Counted from the first letter of the stretch, positions 32,688 to 45,665 are shown. The stretch: 64,000 nt of DNA from Lasiodiplodia sp. COLG20 (GCA_009801085.1 VNWV01000008.1:1736001-1800000); one strand, 5' to 3'. Notes: generated by a model not told the origin, from the sequence alone. A program made the numbers and translations.

Positions 32688-34507
32688 TTACTCGTCCCGC
32701 TTCCTCTTCTTCTGCTTCTTGTCGTTATCCGACAAGGAGCCGACCGACGAACCGCTAGACACGGCAGCGACGGCGTTGTAGAGAGCAGCGCCGAGAGCGT
32801 TGGAATCCTGGCTGTCGTACGACGAGGCCGACGACTCCTTCTGCCTCCTGAGCTCCGACTCGTCCATGACACCGAGCGTGACGGTGCCAGTGCCGTGAGT
32901 GCGCTGGTGCTGAGAGAGGTTGTCGCTGCGAGAGAACTTCTTGCCGCAGTCGGTGCACTCAAAGGGCTTCTCGTGGGTGTGCAGAGAGCGGTAGTGGCGC
33001 TTGAGGTGCTCCTGGCGGCGGAAGCGGCGGGAGCAGAGCGAGCACACGAAGGTCTTGGAGGGATCTTCGGTGAGCGACTGCTTGCGGCCACGGCGGCTGA
33101 CGGGCTGAGCGGTCGGAGTGACGCTGTCCTCGGACGCAGAAGGAACGCCAGAGCCGGACTCGGACGAGGCGTGGGCGGGACCAGAGGCGGAGGCCTTGTT
33201 GCTGCGGCTGGCGTGCGACCTGCCCAGGACGAAGTCCGAGTCAGAGTCGTCGGCGCGCCTCTTCGCACGCCTCTTGTTCTTGGCCTCGGTCATGTCGTCG
33301 GAGAAGGAGCCGTCAGTGTCAGGAGTAGGGAGGCCGTGGTGAGCGAACTCGTCGCCGAAGTCGCTGAAGTTGTCCTCGTCGACCAAGCTGTCGTCCTCGA
33401 GCGAGAGCGACGAGAAGCCGGTGCGCTGGCGCTTGTTGCCGTGGAAGGCGGCGTTGTCAGTCGTGGGGAACTGGACAGCGTTGAAGTCGTCCTCGGAGTC
33501 GAGCTCGAAGAGGGGCTCGAAGGTCAGCTGCTGCGGGTTGGAGGTGAAGTCGGCGGCGGGCTGCTCGGCGCGGGCAGTGAAGGCGTCGCCGCGGAGCATG
33601 AGCTTGTGCTCCTCGTCGTCGCCGGAGCACAGGGTGGGCAGGCAGGCGAAGTCAGTGCTCGACGAGACGGTGAGGTTGCGCGGGTCGCAGAAGTCGGCCT
33701 CGCTGTCGATCGGGGTGCGCGGCAGCGGCGACGGCGAGGGCGAGATCGAGGGGCACGAAGTGGCCGAGAACAGGTACGACGCGGCCGAGGTGGTTTGGGG
33801 CTGGTCCTGGCACGGGTGCGAGGTAGGCGGTTGGATGAACACTGCGCCCGCGTTAGCCAGGGTCCACGCTTCGCGGCTAAAGCAAACGCGTGCCAAACGC
33901 CCGGGTGCCGCCCAACTCAAACCGCACAAAACACAAAGCACTTACCAGGCGTCATGGGAGGCGACTGCGACCTCGTCCACTCCTCACCAGCAAGGATCTC
34001 GGAGAAGACCTCCTCCTCACAGCCCTGCTTGACGCCCTCCATGCACTCGAAGGTGCCGTTGACGGGCGTGGGCAGCGCATCGTAGATGGACGACGGCGGG
34101 CTGGAGATGGCGCTGCACGACGAAGAGAGCGGCGGCGTGGCGGGAGGGAAGCGGAAGTCGAACTCGGACTCCAGAGGAGTCAGGTAGGCCGCGTCTTGCT
34201 GGATGAGCAGGGTGGGCTTCTGGTGGATGGGCTGGGGCGAGGCGAGCGGAGTCATCATCTGCGCGGGGTATGACCTTGCTGCGTAGGCGGTCTGCGAGCT
34301 GGAGGAGGAGGGGCGGCCGTAGCACATGTTGGAGGTGTACATGTGCATGCTCTCGGGGGTCGAGCCCAGCTGGCCGGGGAAGGCCTGGCCATGCGGGTGC
34401 GGCGTGAAGTGGCCGTGCTGGCGGTTCTCCGGGCTGGGGTCCGGGTTGTAGTAGAAGAAAGGCGATTGACCCATCATCTGGGGCTGTGGTGCGAACGGAG
34501 ACTCCAT
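32688..34507 (-). CDS. C2H2 zinc-finger transcription factor, Msn2/Msn4-Seb1 type
   Basis: The exons are 34507-33946 and 33841-32688, with a 104-nt intron (GTAAGT, GGCTAAC branch site, CAG), giving 571 residues. Two adjacent C2H2 fingers occupy about 452-503. The first is [20 protein letters not shown] with His completion and the second is [25 protein letters not shown]. The RRQEHLKRH and RSDNLSQH recognition helices are those of the stress-element (AGGGG) binders Msn2/Msn4 of yeast and Seb1/MsnA of moulds. The rest is disordered and Ser/Pro-rich (residues 1-190), with an acidic Asp/Glu/Ser centre and a C-terminal basic run [10 protein letters not shown] that could act as a nuclear signal. 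A long spacer upstream suggests complex regulation. It is expected to control general stress genes. Confidence 0.88.
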
Positions 34508-37500
34508 TGTATCTGCGGGCTATCGTGGAATGTCAGCGTCCATTCCGGGCCCAGAAGAGCAACGCACGTGGCAACTGACCGTCGACTAGACAATGGCGAG
34601 GAGCGAATTAAGAATGGTGTGTTGTTGTTACAGGCGATCCAAAGGACGTGCGGTATTAGAGTAGTAGATGGTACAGCGAGGTCGAGGTGGTATCAGGTGC
34701 GCTCGAGAGAGTGACGGACAACAGCAGTGGAGGGATCCAAGAGGCTGTCTACTAGGTCTAGGTTTACACGGGTTGCTTGGGCATGAGCGTCGGCAGGTGT
34801 GTGTCCAAAAGAAGGGCTGATAACAATCGAGGCTACTGTTACACAAGAGACAGAAGGTCGAGAGCTATCGGGGAAAGCGAAGTAATAAACGGCAGTGTTC
34901 TGGAAGAAAAGGTGCGAAGGACAGAGTTGATAAACCCTGGGTTCAAGGAAAGGGCAACGAGTGGATGGGGCGTGGGTGTGGATAAGTAGGTGGATGATCA
35001 GCGAAGGACGAGACAGGCGATTAAGTCTGAAGAAGAAAAGATGACCAGGCACAGTGGCAGAGGACGCGGAATTGGTTAACTACCATGGGAGGGGAAGTCG
35101 GGAAGGCGCAGCAGGCGGAGCCAACGAGACATGGAGCGGTGCATGCGGCGCGACCCCTGCGGCCCTAATGCACAGGCGCGTTACGGCCCTGACTCGCACG
35201 CAGCACGGCGCACGCGGAGTGGGCTCGAGGGCCGCGCGGCATAGCGAGAGGCATATTTTTATGCCTGGTCGCAGCACTAATATTGGCCGGCGACGCCCTG
35301 GCCTCTGCCTCACAGCCCGCCCGCCCCGGGCGAATGGCGGCGCGCGCCCGCCGCCTGCGAGATTACGACCCGCGCACCACCCACATCATCGCGAAGCCCG
35401 CGGCCATACGTGAAACTCTAGTGCGCTGCATAAAGCCAGTCGCGCTGCCTGCTGCGCGCTCGCGTGCCACACCCAGCGCGGCCAGCTGAGAGCACACCGC
35501 AGAGGGCCGCCCATTGGGCCTCGCGACCCGCCGCCCGCGGCCAAACACGCAGTGTGACGGCCTGCGGGCTCGCCGTTCAGCCTGTGTGACGGGCCCTGTC
35601 GAGTCGCGCCCGCCTATCAGTCGGCGCCGCCTGGAGGCAATCGATATGTTGCCGCGAGACGTGCGACCCTGATTTTCTGCTTGGCCGGCCGCATGTGAAG
35701 TGAGATTTGTGGAGTCTGCCCACCTGAGCGTCACCTTTCACACTGCCGGTGAATCCCAGATCCAGATGGACAGGGTGCCACGCAAGACAGCACTATGATG
35801 TCGCCGCCTGCGCCCAGTGCGCCAGCTCGCTGTCATTATTGTCAAACGGCTCGCGGGCACTGGTCCCGCAGCTTCACCGTCTTGCTGAAACGCGCTGGGC
35901 TGAACGTCTCGCCCACACCTCGCCTTTATGCGATGCGATCGATCGCGGCCTTCAGCCCGCCCGCCGCACCGCGCCGCAGCGCAGTGCCCGCCGCGGCGCC
36001 GGAGCAGCAGCAGCAGGAGCAGGAGCAGCAGCAGCGGCCCGAAGCCGCCGCACGAGCAGCAGCGTTGGGCGGCAGCGTGGTGCTGGCCGCGGTGTTGTCG
36101 CGCCGCTCACCGAGGCGGCTGTGGTTTTTCATGGGTGTGGGGTAAGTCGAGCAGCCCATGGGTCGATGGCACGCTTCGGCGGGTGGTGCGACGCAGGACA
36201 GCTGGTCGACGTGGAGGGGCGGCGGGCCCGCTGACTGGCTGGCTCTGCCTGTCCGGCTCATTCGAGCTGCCCGCAGCCCGGCTGTTTCAACACCACAGTG
36301 GGCAGCGACGAGACGACGTCCGCCAGCGATAGGCGCCCGCTATCGGCCGTCGCACAACAACGCGCTCCCGCGCTAGGTAGAGCCTTTGCCTCCGCTCGCG
36401 ACTGCGCGCCCGTCACCCGTCAGCGTGCAGCGGCGCTCGTAAGTAAGGCCTTCAGCTGTGCCATTCTCGTGATGATCATGCAATCGCCAGCATAATCTTC
36501 GTACTCGATGCTATTCTTGGTCCGGGCGCCGTCCAGCAGTTCCCGTTCGGGCGGCCGCCAATGCATGCACAACCTCGGGTGCGCGGCGCAATCGGGGAAA
36601 GCGGCACGGGCACGCACCACTGATGATGCACAACCGCACGGCCCCCAGGCCGTCATTCTGCTCTGCTCCCATCGCTGCCATCGCCCGCCGCCACTGGCTG
36701 CTGCGCTTCGAGAACGCAGGTCCGACCGCCCGACCCGTCCGGGGGCCCCCGATGCTGAGGGCGGCCGTTGGTCGCTAATGCCAGCCAATCGTCGCGATCG
36801 GCAGCTGTGCGGTGCTATCTCCACATGACCGCTGATGCCGACCTAATGCAGGAACGACGCAGGAACAACCACGGCTCGCCGCCCAGCGCGACCGTTTCAG
36901 CAGCCCGTCGCCGCAGTCGTCTCTCGCGCCTCAGGTCGCGGCTGCTGGCTTGCGCCGTGTCGGAGGGCATTACTCGCGACGTAGGCAGGTCCGCTGCGTG
37001 GATAACTCAAATGGTGTTGTCGGTCCGAGACGGGACCCTCTTGCGATTCAGCACGCCGCCCGCGGGACCTGGCGCTTGCCTCCATCCATATTAGCCTGTC
37101 CCGCGCGCTGGTGCCCTCCCAGAGCACTGGCGTCGGGGAAGCTGCACCTGGTTCCCTTAGCTCCTTCCAGTTCCCTCGCGCTCGTGCGCCCGCTGCGCGC
37201 GCGCCCCAGACAGATCGACGTTATCAGACAGCCGAGATTGCGTAGAAGCTATCGGCTCTTCCATCGCTTCGAGTGGGCTTTCCAAGGTCCGACCCTGCTT
37301 TCTTCAGACGGCCCGCACCTGAATCAAAACACCCCACGCTTGGACGGCTTTGACTCGTGGTCCTGCGTGCAAGCATTGACAGGTGCTGCGAGATCAGGTC
37401 GGGCGATAAGAGACGTGTCGCTCTGCTCGGCACCGCGGCCCCGCGGCTCGTCCCCGTCGTCGTGCCATCGCGGTGCGAGTGAGGCGTGCGGCTAATTTGA

Positions 37501-39971
37501 CGATGCCCTCACTGTCCACGCGCTCGGGATGGCGGTGCCTCCAGCAAGATGGGAACCTCACGTCAGGATCTCCATCAAGTTAGCTTGCGATCGTGCTCTT
37601 CCGCTCCGGGAAAGCCATGATTGCCATGGTGCTTTTCCGGAACACGCCACGGCTGCCGCGATCGTGGTTCGTGGAGAGGCCCTGGCTCGAGCTGGCGGTC
37701 CAGCGAAATGAGGTGTTCATGCCATTTTGTGGACCCTCGCCTCCAAGAGGCAAGCCACGCACCGCGGGCCTGACGAAGGCGACGTGTGCTGGAAGCAAGC
37801 CTGCGCGCTGCCGTCCCCACAAGGACAGACCCTTCGGCAGCCGCAGACGATTGGCCAGACACACGTCGCTGGACACTGAAACCCGTCGATCCCGCACACC
37901 AGTGGACCCTTCGAAGCCGCATGGAAACGCCAAGAGCGGGCCATGAGTCGCGGTGCAGACGGCCTGGACTTCCCGATGGCTTTTGACTGTGAGCACCGGT
38001 CAACGACACAGAGGCGGTCAAGTTCGACGTGCACACAGTGCAACTCACCGCAAAGACGGCTGGTCCTTGGACGGCCATTGCTCCTAGGAACACCGGGCCG
38101 GGCCTGGTGCCGCTCCAGAGCATCTGGACGGCTGATCATTGCACGAACAGAGCGGCGGCACGGCTGCCCAGCTGCACTGCGAACACAGGATCTGGAATTT
38201 GCATCGACTCCCACCCTTCCGTTCGGACCGTTTTCGCCACAGCCGGCGGGACGGTCAACGTTACTCATGAGATAAGCTGATGATAGAGGTGGTGGACAGC
38301 GTGCGGTAATTGCGCGATGGATAATACCTCAGCGGTGCTGACTCGGCGTGCGGGCACGCAAGAGTTGCGGAATGCGGATTTGCGTCGCAGGCGCAGGCGT
38401 CCGCAGCCGCAACACCTGTCTGCATATCAGTTCAGGCATCGAGATCGCTGCGTGCGCCGGCGCCGCTTAGACTTCACAGGTTGGACCGCTCTATTGAAAC
38501 CATTATGACGGCGCAGAGCCCTTCGAGGGTCTCGGATATAGAAGATCATAAGGTAATCTCGTTGGATCCTCAAATCAGATGAACAGATCAATGGCTCTCT
38601 AGCCGGTTACGGAACGGCGCAATCAGCCCAAGGTCCGGGGTGCAGGAGAGCCGCGCCAACTTTCCCACGTGGGATTTGGGACTGATGAAATGAGGGCTGG
38701 GATCGAGAATGATGTCTTCGCCGTTGCCACACGGTGTCTACCGCTCCCGCTGCAGGGCAGGACGGGATGCCCGCCAGGCCCAGGTGTTTCGGATTGCTCG
38801 TGCCCGACGGGATCTGAGACAAGATGCTGAAAAGTTTTTTCAGCGACCTGACGTACCAGAGCGCAGAGCAGTGCGACAAGCAAGAGAGGCGGCGGCAACC
38901 TGGTGCCGCGACAGGGCCTGGCCCACGCCCCGTCCTCCCCGGCGCAGCCGAAGCCTGTGAGCCTATGATGAGGCTATGGAAAGCAAAGACCGCGGCGGCC
39001 GCGGATGCATCGGGGACTGGGACCGTCGTTTGCCAGGCGAACGCTTTCGCGCACAGCGACGTTTTGGCGTTGCGTACGCCAGGGACACGGGTCGGAGATG
39101 AACGCGTTGAGGCGAAGGGCCGGCGGCGTACCGTGTTCGATGGAGCAGATGGGGGATACGGATTCCAGAAGCGCCTCAGCGTCGCCCGCGCGCGCAAGCG
39201 CTCGTGAGGCGGCAAAGCCTCGACTTGCTTTGGGCATTGCGCGCGCGCGACGTGCTGTCTGCCACTTGCAGGAGTGGGGGAGGGGGAGGGGCAATGGGAC
39301 GTGGATGTACAGGCCTCAGAATTGTGTATGTTGAAGTCATGCCCGGCATGTGGCCGGGTCAGTCTCTTCCTATCATGTTTTGGTGGTACTTTGTACCGTT
39401 CATCACAGGCCTTGTGTTGAAGAAATTTCCCACGATGGGCACCTTTTGTCGCTGAACGCCGGAGAAACGCGGCGCCGGCAGGCGACCCGAGGTTCAAGCG
39501 GGGCGGGCTACAAAACCCTTTCCACAGCTCGCAACTCTGCAAAATTTTTTCTTCGTGCGGCTGACGTGACAGATATCCCGTGTTGCTTGATTCATCCTTC
39601 CCAGTGATCTATCCCAAGCGTCAGTCACGTCACAGAACAAAAATATTGCACACCGAAGCCCATACACTTTACGATGGCGCCTGGTCAAGTGGCGCGGTCG
39701 TTGGAGCGGTGATCGGACATACCCCCGTCCCCCATGCGTGGAATCAATAGACCCTGGAGATCTCAATATGCTCCCCATCCGCGTCGTGGTGGCTTAACGC
39801 ACAAAAATAACCCGTGTATTTTTGGGCAGCGGAGTACTGCATGCTGGTCTATGCCAAAAGATGATGCTACGTAAGCCTGCAGATGAGCATTTCGCATGTC
39901 TGCTCGCTCTGCTCGTGGGCACGGCCGCAAGCTGGCGTGGCGACCCTCGCTGGCGGCGTCGCCGCACCCCT
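34508..39971. other. 5.5-kb GC-rich spacer without a supported gene
   Basis: The first 550 bp upstream of 34507 is probably leader and promoter of the C2H2 regulator. From 35050 on, the sequence is evenly GC-rich with open frames on both strands. The longest is 38607-39542 on the minus strand (311 codons), but all are Arg/Ser/Pro/Ala-rich, overlap one another and show no conserved motif. A GAGCAG tract lies at 36001-36036. No element copies were found. The last part (39600-39971) may hold the trailer of the thioredoxin-PITH gene. Confidence 0.5.
36001..36036 (+). repeat. GAGCAG/CAG simple-sequence tract
   Basis: About 36 bp of imperfect CAG and CAGGAG units. In one forward frame it would read as a Gln/Glu run, but the surrounding frame has no other protein character. 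Confidence 0.7.
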
Positions 39972-41029
39972 CTACGAATCGTCGCCGATCTTCTCCAGCT
40001 TGCCCATCTCCCGCTTCTCGCCAGACTCCCCTATTATCCTAATCCGGTCCAAGCGAACCTTCTCCCCGTCGCCCTCGCCGTCGACCACGAACATGACCAA
40101 GGAGGTAATATTCTGGAATTTGACAAAGCGCAGCTCCAGCTTGGCGGTGCCGGTGCTCGTGTCCCAGTCTTCCGGCTTGATTGCGATCTCCTGCGTGGCC
40201 GGGATGTCATCTGCTTCCTCGAACCCGAGGTTGTAGGCCCTGTTCGTGTAGAGCTTGATGGTGCGTGGCCGCATGGGCACCTCATCGGCGTCTTCGGAAG
40301 GCTGGGGCGGGAACGAGGTGAGGTGGATGGTGTGGACCTTGAGCGTCGACTGGAAGGGGATGTATAGCATGAGCTGCTCGTCCGTGTCGCTCTCGACCCA
40401 GTCCGGCTCGCCACCCGCCTTAGCCTTGCCCTTTGCCGCCTCGGCGCCCGAGGGCTTGCTCGTCGCGAACAGCACGCGCGCACTGCCAGCTCCCTCGGTA
40501 TCCGCGTTCAACAGATCGAGGCCTCGGACATCGACGTGCTCCGTGGCATCGCCGTAACCACGCGGCAGGCTAGCGCCAAGCCAGCCGCCACCAGAGCTGC
40601 CGCCGGCGTCGCCGAAGCCGCCCGACGCAGAGCCACCAGACTCTGCCTCAGCCGCGAGCTTCCTGACGGCCTCGGAAAGCTGGGCGGCATTGGCTCCTCT
40701 TATCCTCGAAACCTCGCGGGTGTTCTTGAAAATCATAAAGGTCGGCATGGCGGTGATGCCGTACGTCTGTGCGACCTGCTGCTGGGTGTCGGTGTTGACC
40801 TTGGTGAAGGTGATGACGTTGGGCCGCGAGAGGGAAGCCGACAGCTGCTCGTAGAGCGGAGCTATCGCCTTGCAGGGACCACACCAGTCGGCATAGACTA
40901 GGTGCAAGAGGTCAGTGCCGAAGGACTAGGCTGAGCGCGGGACTACTTACAGTCGACGACGACGATGCGCGAGGACGAGAGCAGCGAGCTGAACTGCTCG
41001 GGCGACTCGATATTGACGGTCTTGGACAT
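39972..41029 (-). CDS. Thioredoxin-like protein with PITH domain (TXNL1 type)
   Basis: The exons are 41029-40951 and 40897-39972, with a 53-nt intron (GTAAGT to TAG), giving 334 residues. The splice restores VVVDFYADWCGPCKAIAP, with redox motif WCGPC at 31-35, preceded by MSKTVNIESPEQFSSLL. The thioredoxin fold ends near 105, with YGITAMPTFMIFKNTREV including the cis-Pro. A Gly/Ser linker leads to the C-terminal PITH domain (about 150-320), with LMLYIPFQSTLKVHTIHL, PRTIKLYTNRAYNLGFEEAD and KFQNITSLVMFVV. In other eukaryotes this architecture associates with the proteasome 19S particle, and a cytosolic/nuclear reductase role is inferred from that. Confidence 0.92.
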
Positions 41030-44000
41030 GCTGGCTGGGGTTGCGGTAGTGAGGCGGGGTATCTTTGAGGATGGTGGGGGACTTGAGCTGAAGCTCAGGC
41101 TGCAACTGGGCTGTCGGCGGCGCTGAGTCAGCCGGCGGCCCGCATGTTTGCGCTGTTTGCTACCGACGGACGGGCCGTACCTAGCACTGCAACTTCCCTC
41201 CATCACTGGGAGGGGCATTTCTGACGTCAGTTCCTGTGCCCGAGCCGTATCGAACGCGCAGCCGTCTCGCTATACCGCCGTCGCGCCAGCGAGCGAACTG
41301 TTGCTTCATCCCGACAGGTACCCGGCTTCTTCTTCGCTCAAAGCCTGCTGTTCTATGATGTTGGCCTGCCCTTCACCCGCTCCAAGGATGGTCAAGTACC
41401 GGCCATGACGGCGTCACCCGCACTCGACTCCAGCTTCCGGTGGTCTGGCGCCCTAGCAAACGTCTTGGACTCACGCCTTGGCATCATCACCCCGAGAGAC
41501 GTATTTCCGCATTTGTATCCGGGGTAGTGGTGTCTTTCTGGGACCGAAGGCTTGCGCGAACGCCATCGCGGCGACTTTCGGACGATCGCGTCAATGGCGC
41601 TTTTTGTCGATTCTGCCTAGCGTCGCATAACTTATGAGCACTATCCTGCGGACGGTAGGCTACTGAGGCCATGATACGGACGGCGACTTGGGCCTAACAA
41701 CGGCGGGTCGAAGGCAGCCGGCATGAACCCTTCTGCAACGGCGGATCACTGTTACGTCGAGATCCAACATCAATGCAATTGTGCACGGTCAAGTGACTGT
41801 CGGACGAGAGACATTAGGAAATGGGCCTAGGACCAGCGCGCGGACGGCGTTCAGGCGGCCATGGCTCCCGCCGACGGCCTAGGGACAGGTACCTGGGTCG
41901 AAGGAAACTTTCCCGCCAACTCTGGCTCACGTCATGTCTGACGCGCTTCTTTTTTTTTTTTTTTCCCGAGAAGCTCGAGGCCCGAGGTTCTGGCTCGGGA
42001 GTCTGCAAGGGAATGCACTCGTGTGTTTCACAACGACAAGCCCAATCGGCAATTCGCGACCTCCGCCACAGTTCCCACGAGAGGCCACAGGTGCTCGAGC
42101 TTCGAGGCGTTCCCTTAGGGCCCGCTAGCTGCTGCACTGCCACCGGTGGCAGCTGGGATCTTGCCTGCGGGCGCTTCTTCAGCTCATCCGCTTTTGACAC
42201 AGGCCTCACAAGCCACACCACCACGACGCCCTCGTATCTGTGCAGCCGGCGGCGGCGAGCTCGGGCAGACTCCGCTGTAGGCTACCACACTACGGCGCGC
42301 GGACTGGCAATCCCCCAAGAGCTGGTCGGCCCGGAGCTTAGTTGGCGCGGTGGCAAGCGGGCGCTTTTCCTTTCGTCGACGCAGCCTCTCAAATCAGTCT
42401 GGCCATGCAATTTCCCCATGCTTCCGCCTGGCCCTTGCTCCAGCAATCCTCGACCTATCACTTATCTCCGTCCGCGGAACGGGAGCGCCTTCCCGCGAGC
42501 ATGTGCGCAGCAGCCCAAAGCTCCTGTAGCTTCACAGTCAGGCCGCCGCCGCCCGACGGGGAACATCCCTACTGCTGCTGACTGCGAACTGTTGCACCAT
42601 CCTCCTTGCCTATCTGGGCGACTCCACCCCGGCGCCACAGCATCGACAACTTCGATCGTACTGTCCAACATTCCCGATCTGGCAGGCGCCGTCGCACCTG
42701 GCCCTCTGCTTGAAATTACCGATGAGAATCCGTGCCCGATAACAGAATCGCCCTCTTACACGTGCTACTAGCAAACCCTCAGCCGCGGATCTTGGCCGTG
42801 CCGATCTGCTCAGAGATTAGCACGAGAAAACCCTGAGTCTCAGGATTTGCCCTGCAGCGGTTCGTTTATCCTCTGTCTTGCAGATCTGGAGTAGCATCAA
42901 TCGACGCGTGTGCCATCCAAACACCACTGCAAGAGAACAACAGGCTGCTGACGTGCCCCCTTCGCCTGCCCCAAGCTCCTTCGTGCGCACGCCGAAGCTC
43001 TGTAGCCAACCATTTTTTGTGCCGCGGTACCCTAGAAGGCCTCCTGCATGCACAAGTCGAATAAACTTCGACCGTTCTTCCTTCCCGCTCCCCTTCAATT
43101 GAGCTGATCTACGGAACAAGTCTGTCGACTGTCGCGGTAGTGACCTGGATGGCGCCCTCATCTCCCATCCTTCCATCAGTCTTTCCCTCGTGGCGCATCT
43201 GGACCACGCGAGCTGCTTCCTTCTCAAACGCTCGGTCTGTATTGGAACGCGTCATGGGCTTATCGCTATCTCGATCTCCAAGTGAAAAGTAGGCCTGCAG
43301 GAAGAGTGCACGCCCTTTTTTCCCGTCTCTTTTTTCTTTAAACGATTCCTCCTCGGTGCGCCACAGCTATGGTACGGGCGGATCTAAGCGCGGATCTTTT
43401 TTTTTTGCCTCTTTTTTGCTTTTTCCGCGATGTGAGGCTGGCTGGCTTGGCCGGTGGCGGCGCCGCCTCCGCGCATCTCATATGCAGGGCAACGATTCGA
43501 TAGTCACACATGGTTTGCTTTTTCCTTTTCTGCACGAGCCCGCCACGTGCGTATGCATTCCTTCCTTCGCCACCTACTGTCGCGTGGCTATCGGAAAGTG
43601 GATTCTCGATCGCTTTTTTTTTCTTTTGGCGAGATCTCCCATCTATTGGGCCGCCAATTGTAGAGTAGTGGTTGGACGGAGGTTTGATCTGTACGACCGA
43701 TCTTCTGGAAGATCAGTCCCTGCTTTTTCTCTCCTTCAACGTTTAAGGGATCGATTTACGCAGGTCTAGTGGGAGGAGCACACGTGCGATGCATGCATGC
43801 ATATCTGCATAATGGCTAGACCCCTCCAATTCCCCCCACGAGTCAAGAAGGATGGGGAAGGAGGATCCGCATAGATGGTATTGCGTCCCAAGGACACGGT
43901 ATGTGGGGCCGCCTGGCTGGTGCTGTGATGTGGTTGATATGATTTTTCTCCCTTTGTCCTTTGCGTCTGCGGGTGGCACCGCGGGTGTGGCTCTCCAGGA

Positions 44001-45263
44001 GATTTACTCCTTGGCTACGCGAGGTTTTGCCACCTCCATGGCGTCTCGTATACCTTGATGAGCAGCCGGCATCGGTGGAGCGGAAGACTTTTCTTTTTAT
44101 ATTTTTTTCCCTCTTCCTTAGAGGAAGATCGCGATACCATCGGAAAACAGGAAGTGGTAAGACTATCTGCAAGTCCGCTCCATCTCCACGCAGGTGAACA
44201 GTGAAAGTTTGGGGTCGGTGTTCAAGTATCGTACTGCTTTGGTCAGTACTTGGTAACTTCGTCTTCTCAGCTAGATGATTTTGCACTCCCTCGTTGGTGC
44301 AGACACGCACTGCTTTCCACCCACTCTACGTCGTCCTAGAGGTTGAGCCACATGAACAATGTACAAACATAACCATATATGCACGGTAAAGGTTGATGGT
44401 GAACAAGTACGCTTGAGTTGTTGAGGTAGACAAAAATAAAAAATGCCTTTATGCCGAACGTCTGGGTACAGAAGCGTGTTATGAAGCACGCGTCTATAGC
44501 GGACAAATTGAACGCAATCGTACTTATATCTTATCTATTCTCATATATTTGCTTCTTGAAATCAAATACTCAGACTCAGAGAACCCGTTGGTGATCTATG
44601 GAGCGGCTTGAGTAGTGCTATTGATAGAACTTCAAAGTGTCGAATAGAAGCCGGGGGCAGCACGTTCGAACTGAGTTGCCGTGCTCCCAAGTTTCCTATT
44701 TGAGATCACGTCGCGTCCGTCCCACGGTTGGCTTATCTCCGGAAACCTTCTTGTCCGAGGTAGAATCTTAGCGTCTCTAAAGTGGATTTCCGAAGTGTTT
44801 ACCCAAAACGACTGTTAGGTATGAGTCCGCGCTGAGAAGAAAATAGGCTTACATCTCGGCGCGAGGGCTCGTTTACCCTTATCTCATCTCTCCTCTTCGT
44901 CGTTATTTCCATATTCGATCCGATGTTAATATATCGTCGAGTGGAGAATGAATGCAGCCTCCCATGGCCTCGAAAGTCACATACTTCTGTCGGCTCTGTA
45001 GTGTAAACTCCCAAAAGGAGGATCTGTAATTGATACCCGTGTGATATGTGATGGTCTCCGGTGTTACTCCAGATGACAAACTCTTACAAAGTACGTGACT
45101 TTATTATTACCACTTGTGCAATGCATGCCTACTCAGGGATATCGAGCAACAGGAGGACACGCACCGTCGTAAATGAATGGGCACAAAACGAGAAGTGTAA
45201 CAGCGTGGACAAATAAAGCAGACGAGAAACCCAATCAGCCGCAAAGAAAAGACACATGACCGT
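41030..45263. other. 4.2-kb spacer without a supported gene
   Basis: Promoter of the thioredoxin-PITH gene at the left. The remainder is GC-rich until about 43.3 kb and then AT-richer, with T-tracts near 41950-41964, 43399-43407 and 43615-43623. A 316-codon forward frame (41821-42771) crosses a 16-T run read as poly-Phe and has no recognisable motif, so I regard it as chance. No tRNA, rRNA or element copy was found. Confidence 0.45.
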
Positions 45264-45665
45264 CTACACAAACGAACCCGTATAGCCATCCCGGCTCTTG
45301 GACACCACAACCACAATGCCCATGATAGCGACAATGATTACCAAGGCTATGACAGCGAGGATCGGAGCGGGCGAATACGCTCGTCGAGAACGCCGCATTA
45401 GTAGCGGTTGCTCTTCCGCATCATCATCCTCTTCATCGTTTCCGTTTCGGGGCCACCTACGGTTCGACTCCGGGACGTGAGAGCCGGTGGTGGAGTTCAC
45501 GAAAGAGGGATCATGGTCATCGTTATGGTGGTGGTGGCCATGATGGTCGGGATCGTGGGAAGGGACATCACCCACGTGCTGTAGTTGCTCGTGTCAACCA
45601 CGGAAGAGAAGTAATTATGGAGGTAAGATGCTTACACCACCACCGGAATCGTGCCCATCAGTCAT
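45264..45665 (-). CDS. Small His-rich single-pass (tail-anchored) membrane protein
   Basis: I do not recognise a family. The exons are 45665-45636 and 45578-45264, with a 57-nt intron (GTAAGC, TTGAC branch site, CAG), giving 114 residues. The N-terminal part is rich in His/Asp/Gly (DHHGHHHHNDDHD at 21-33), then acidic (GNDEEDDDAEEQ). A dileucine-type sorting signal EEQPLL (ExxxLL) is at 65-70 and a basic stop-transfer-like RRSRR at 72-76. One transmembrane helix spans about 82-102 (PILAVIALVIIVAIMGIVVV) and a short tail KSRDGYTGSFV follows. With no signal peptide, the helix near the C-terminus fits a tail anchor or a type II/III protein. The dileucine signal suggests vacuolar or endosomal sorting, which is inference. 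Further upstream exons cannot be excluded. Confidence 0.6.

Noticed and set aside
32640..34085. 481-codon forward frame opposite the C2H2 regulator
   Set aside because: It reads through the regulator's intron and both exons in antisense. Its Arg/Glu/Val/Gly repeats come from complementing Ser/Asp codons.
38607..39542. 311-codon minus-strand frame in the large spacer
   Set aside because: Overlaps other frames on both strands, is Arg/Ser/Pro/Ala-rich, lacks motifs and shows no splice structure. Kept only as part of the gene-free spacer.
41821..42771. 316-codon forward frame
   Set aside because: Contains a poly-Phe from a T-tract and otherwise random Pro/Ser/Arg composition. No recognisable domain.
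45462..45475. Perfect B-box-like GGTTCGACTCC
   Set aside because: Lies in the antisense of the His-rich protein's coding exon, with no A box at suitable distance and no stems of a tRNA.
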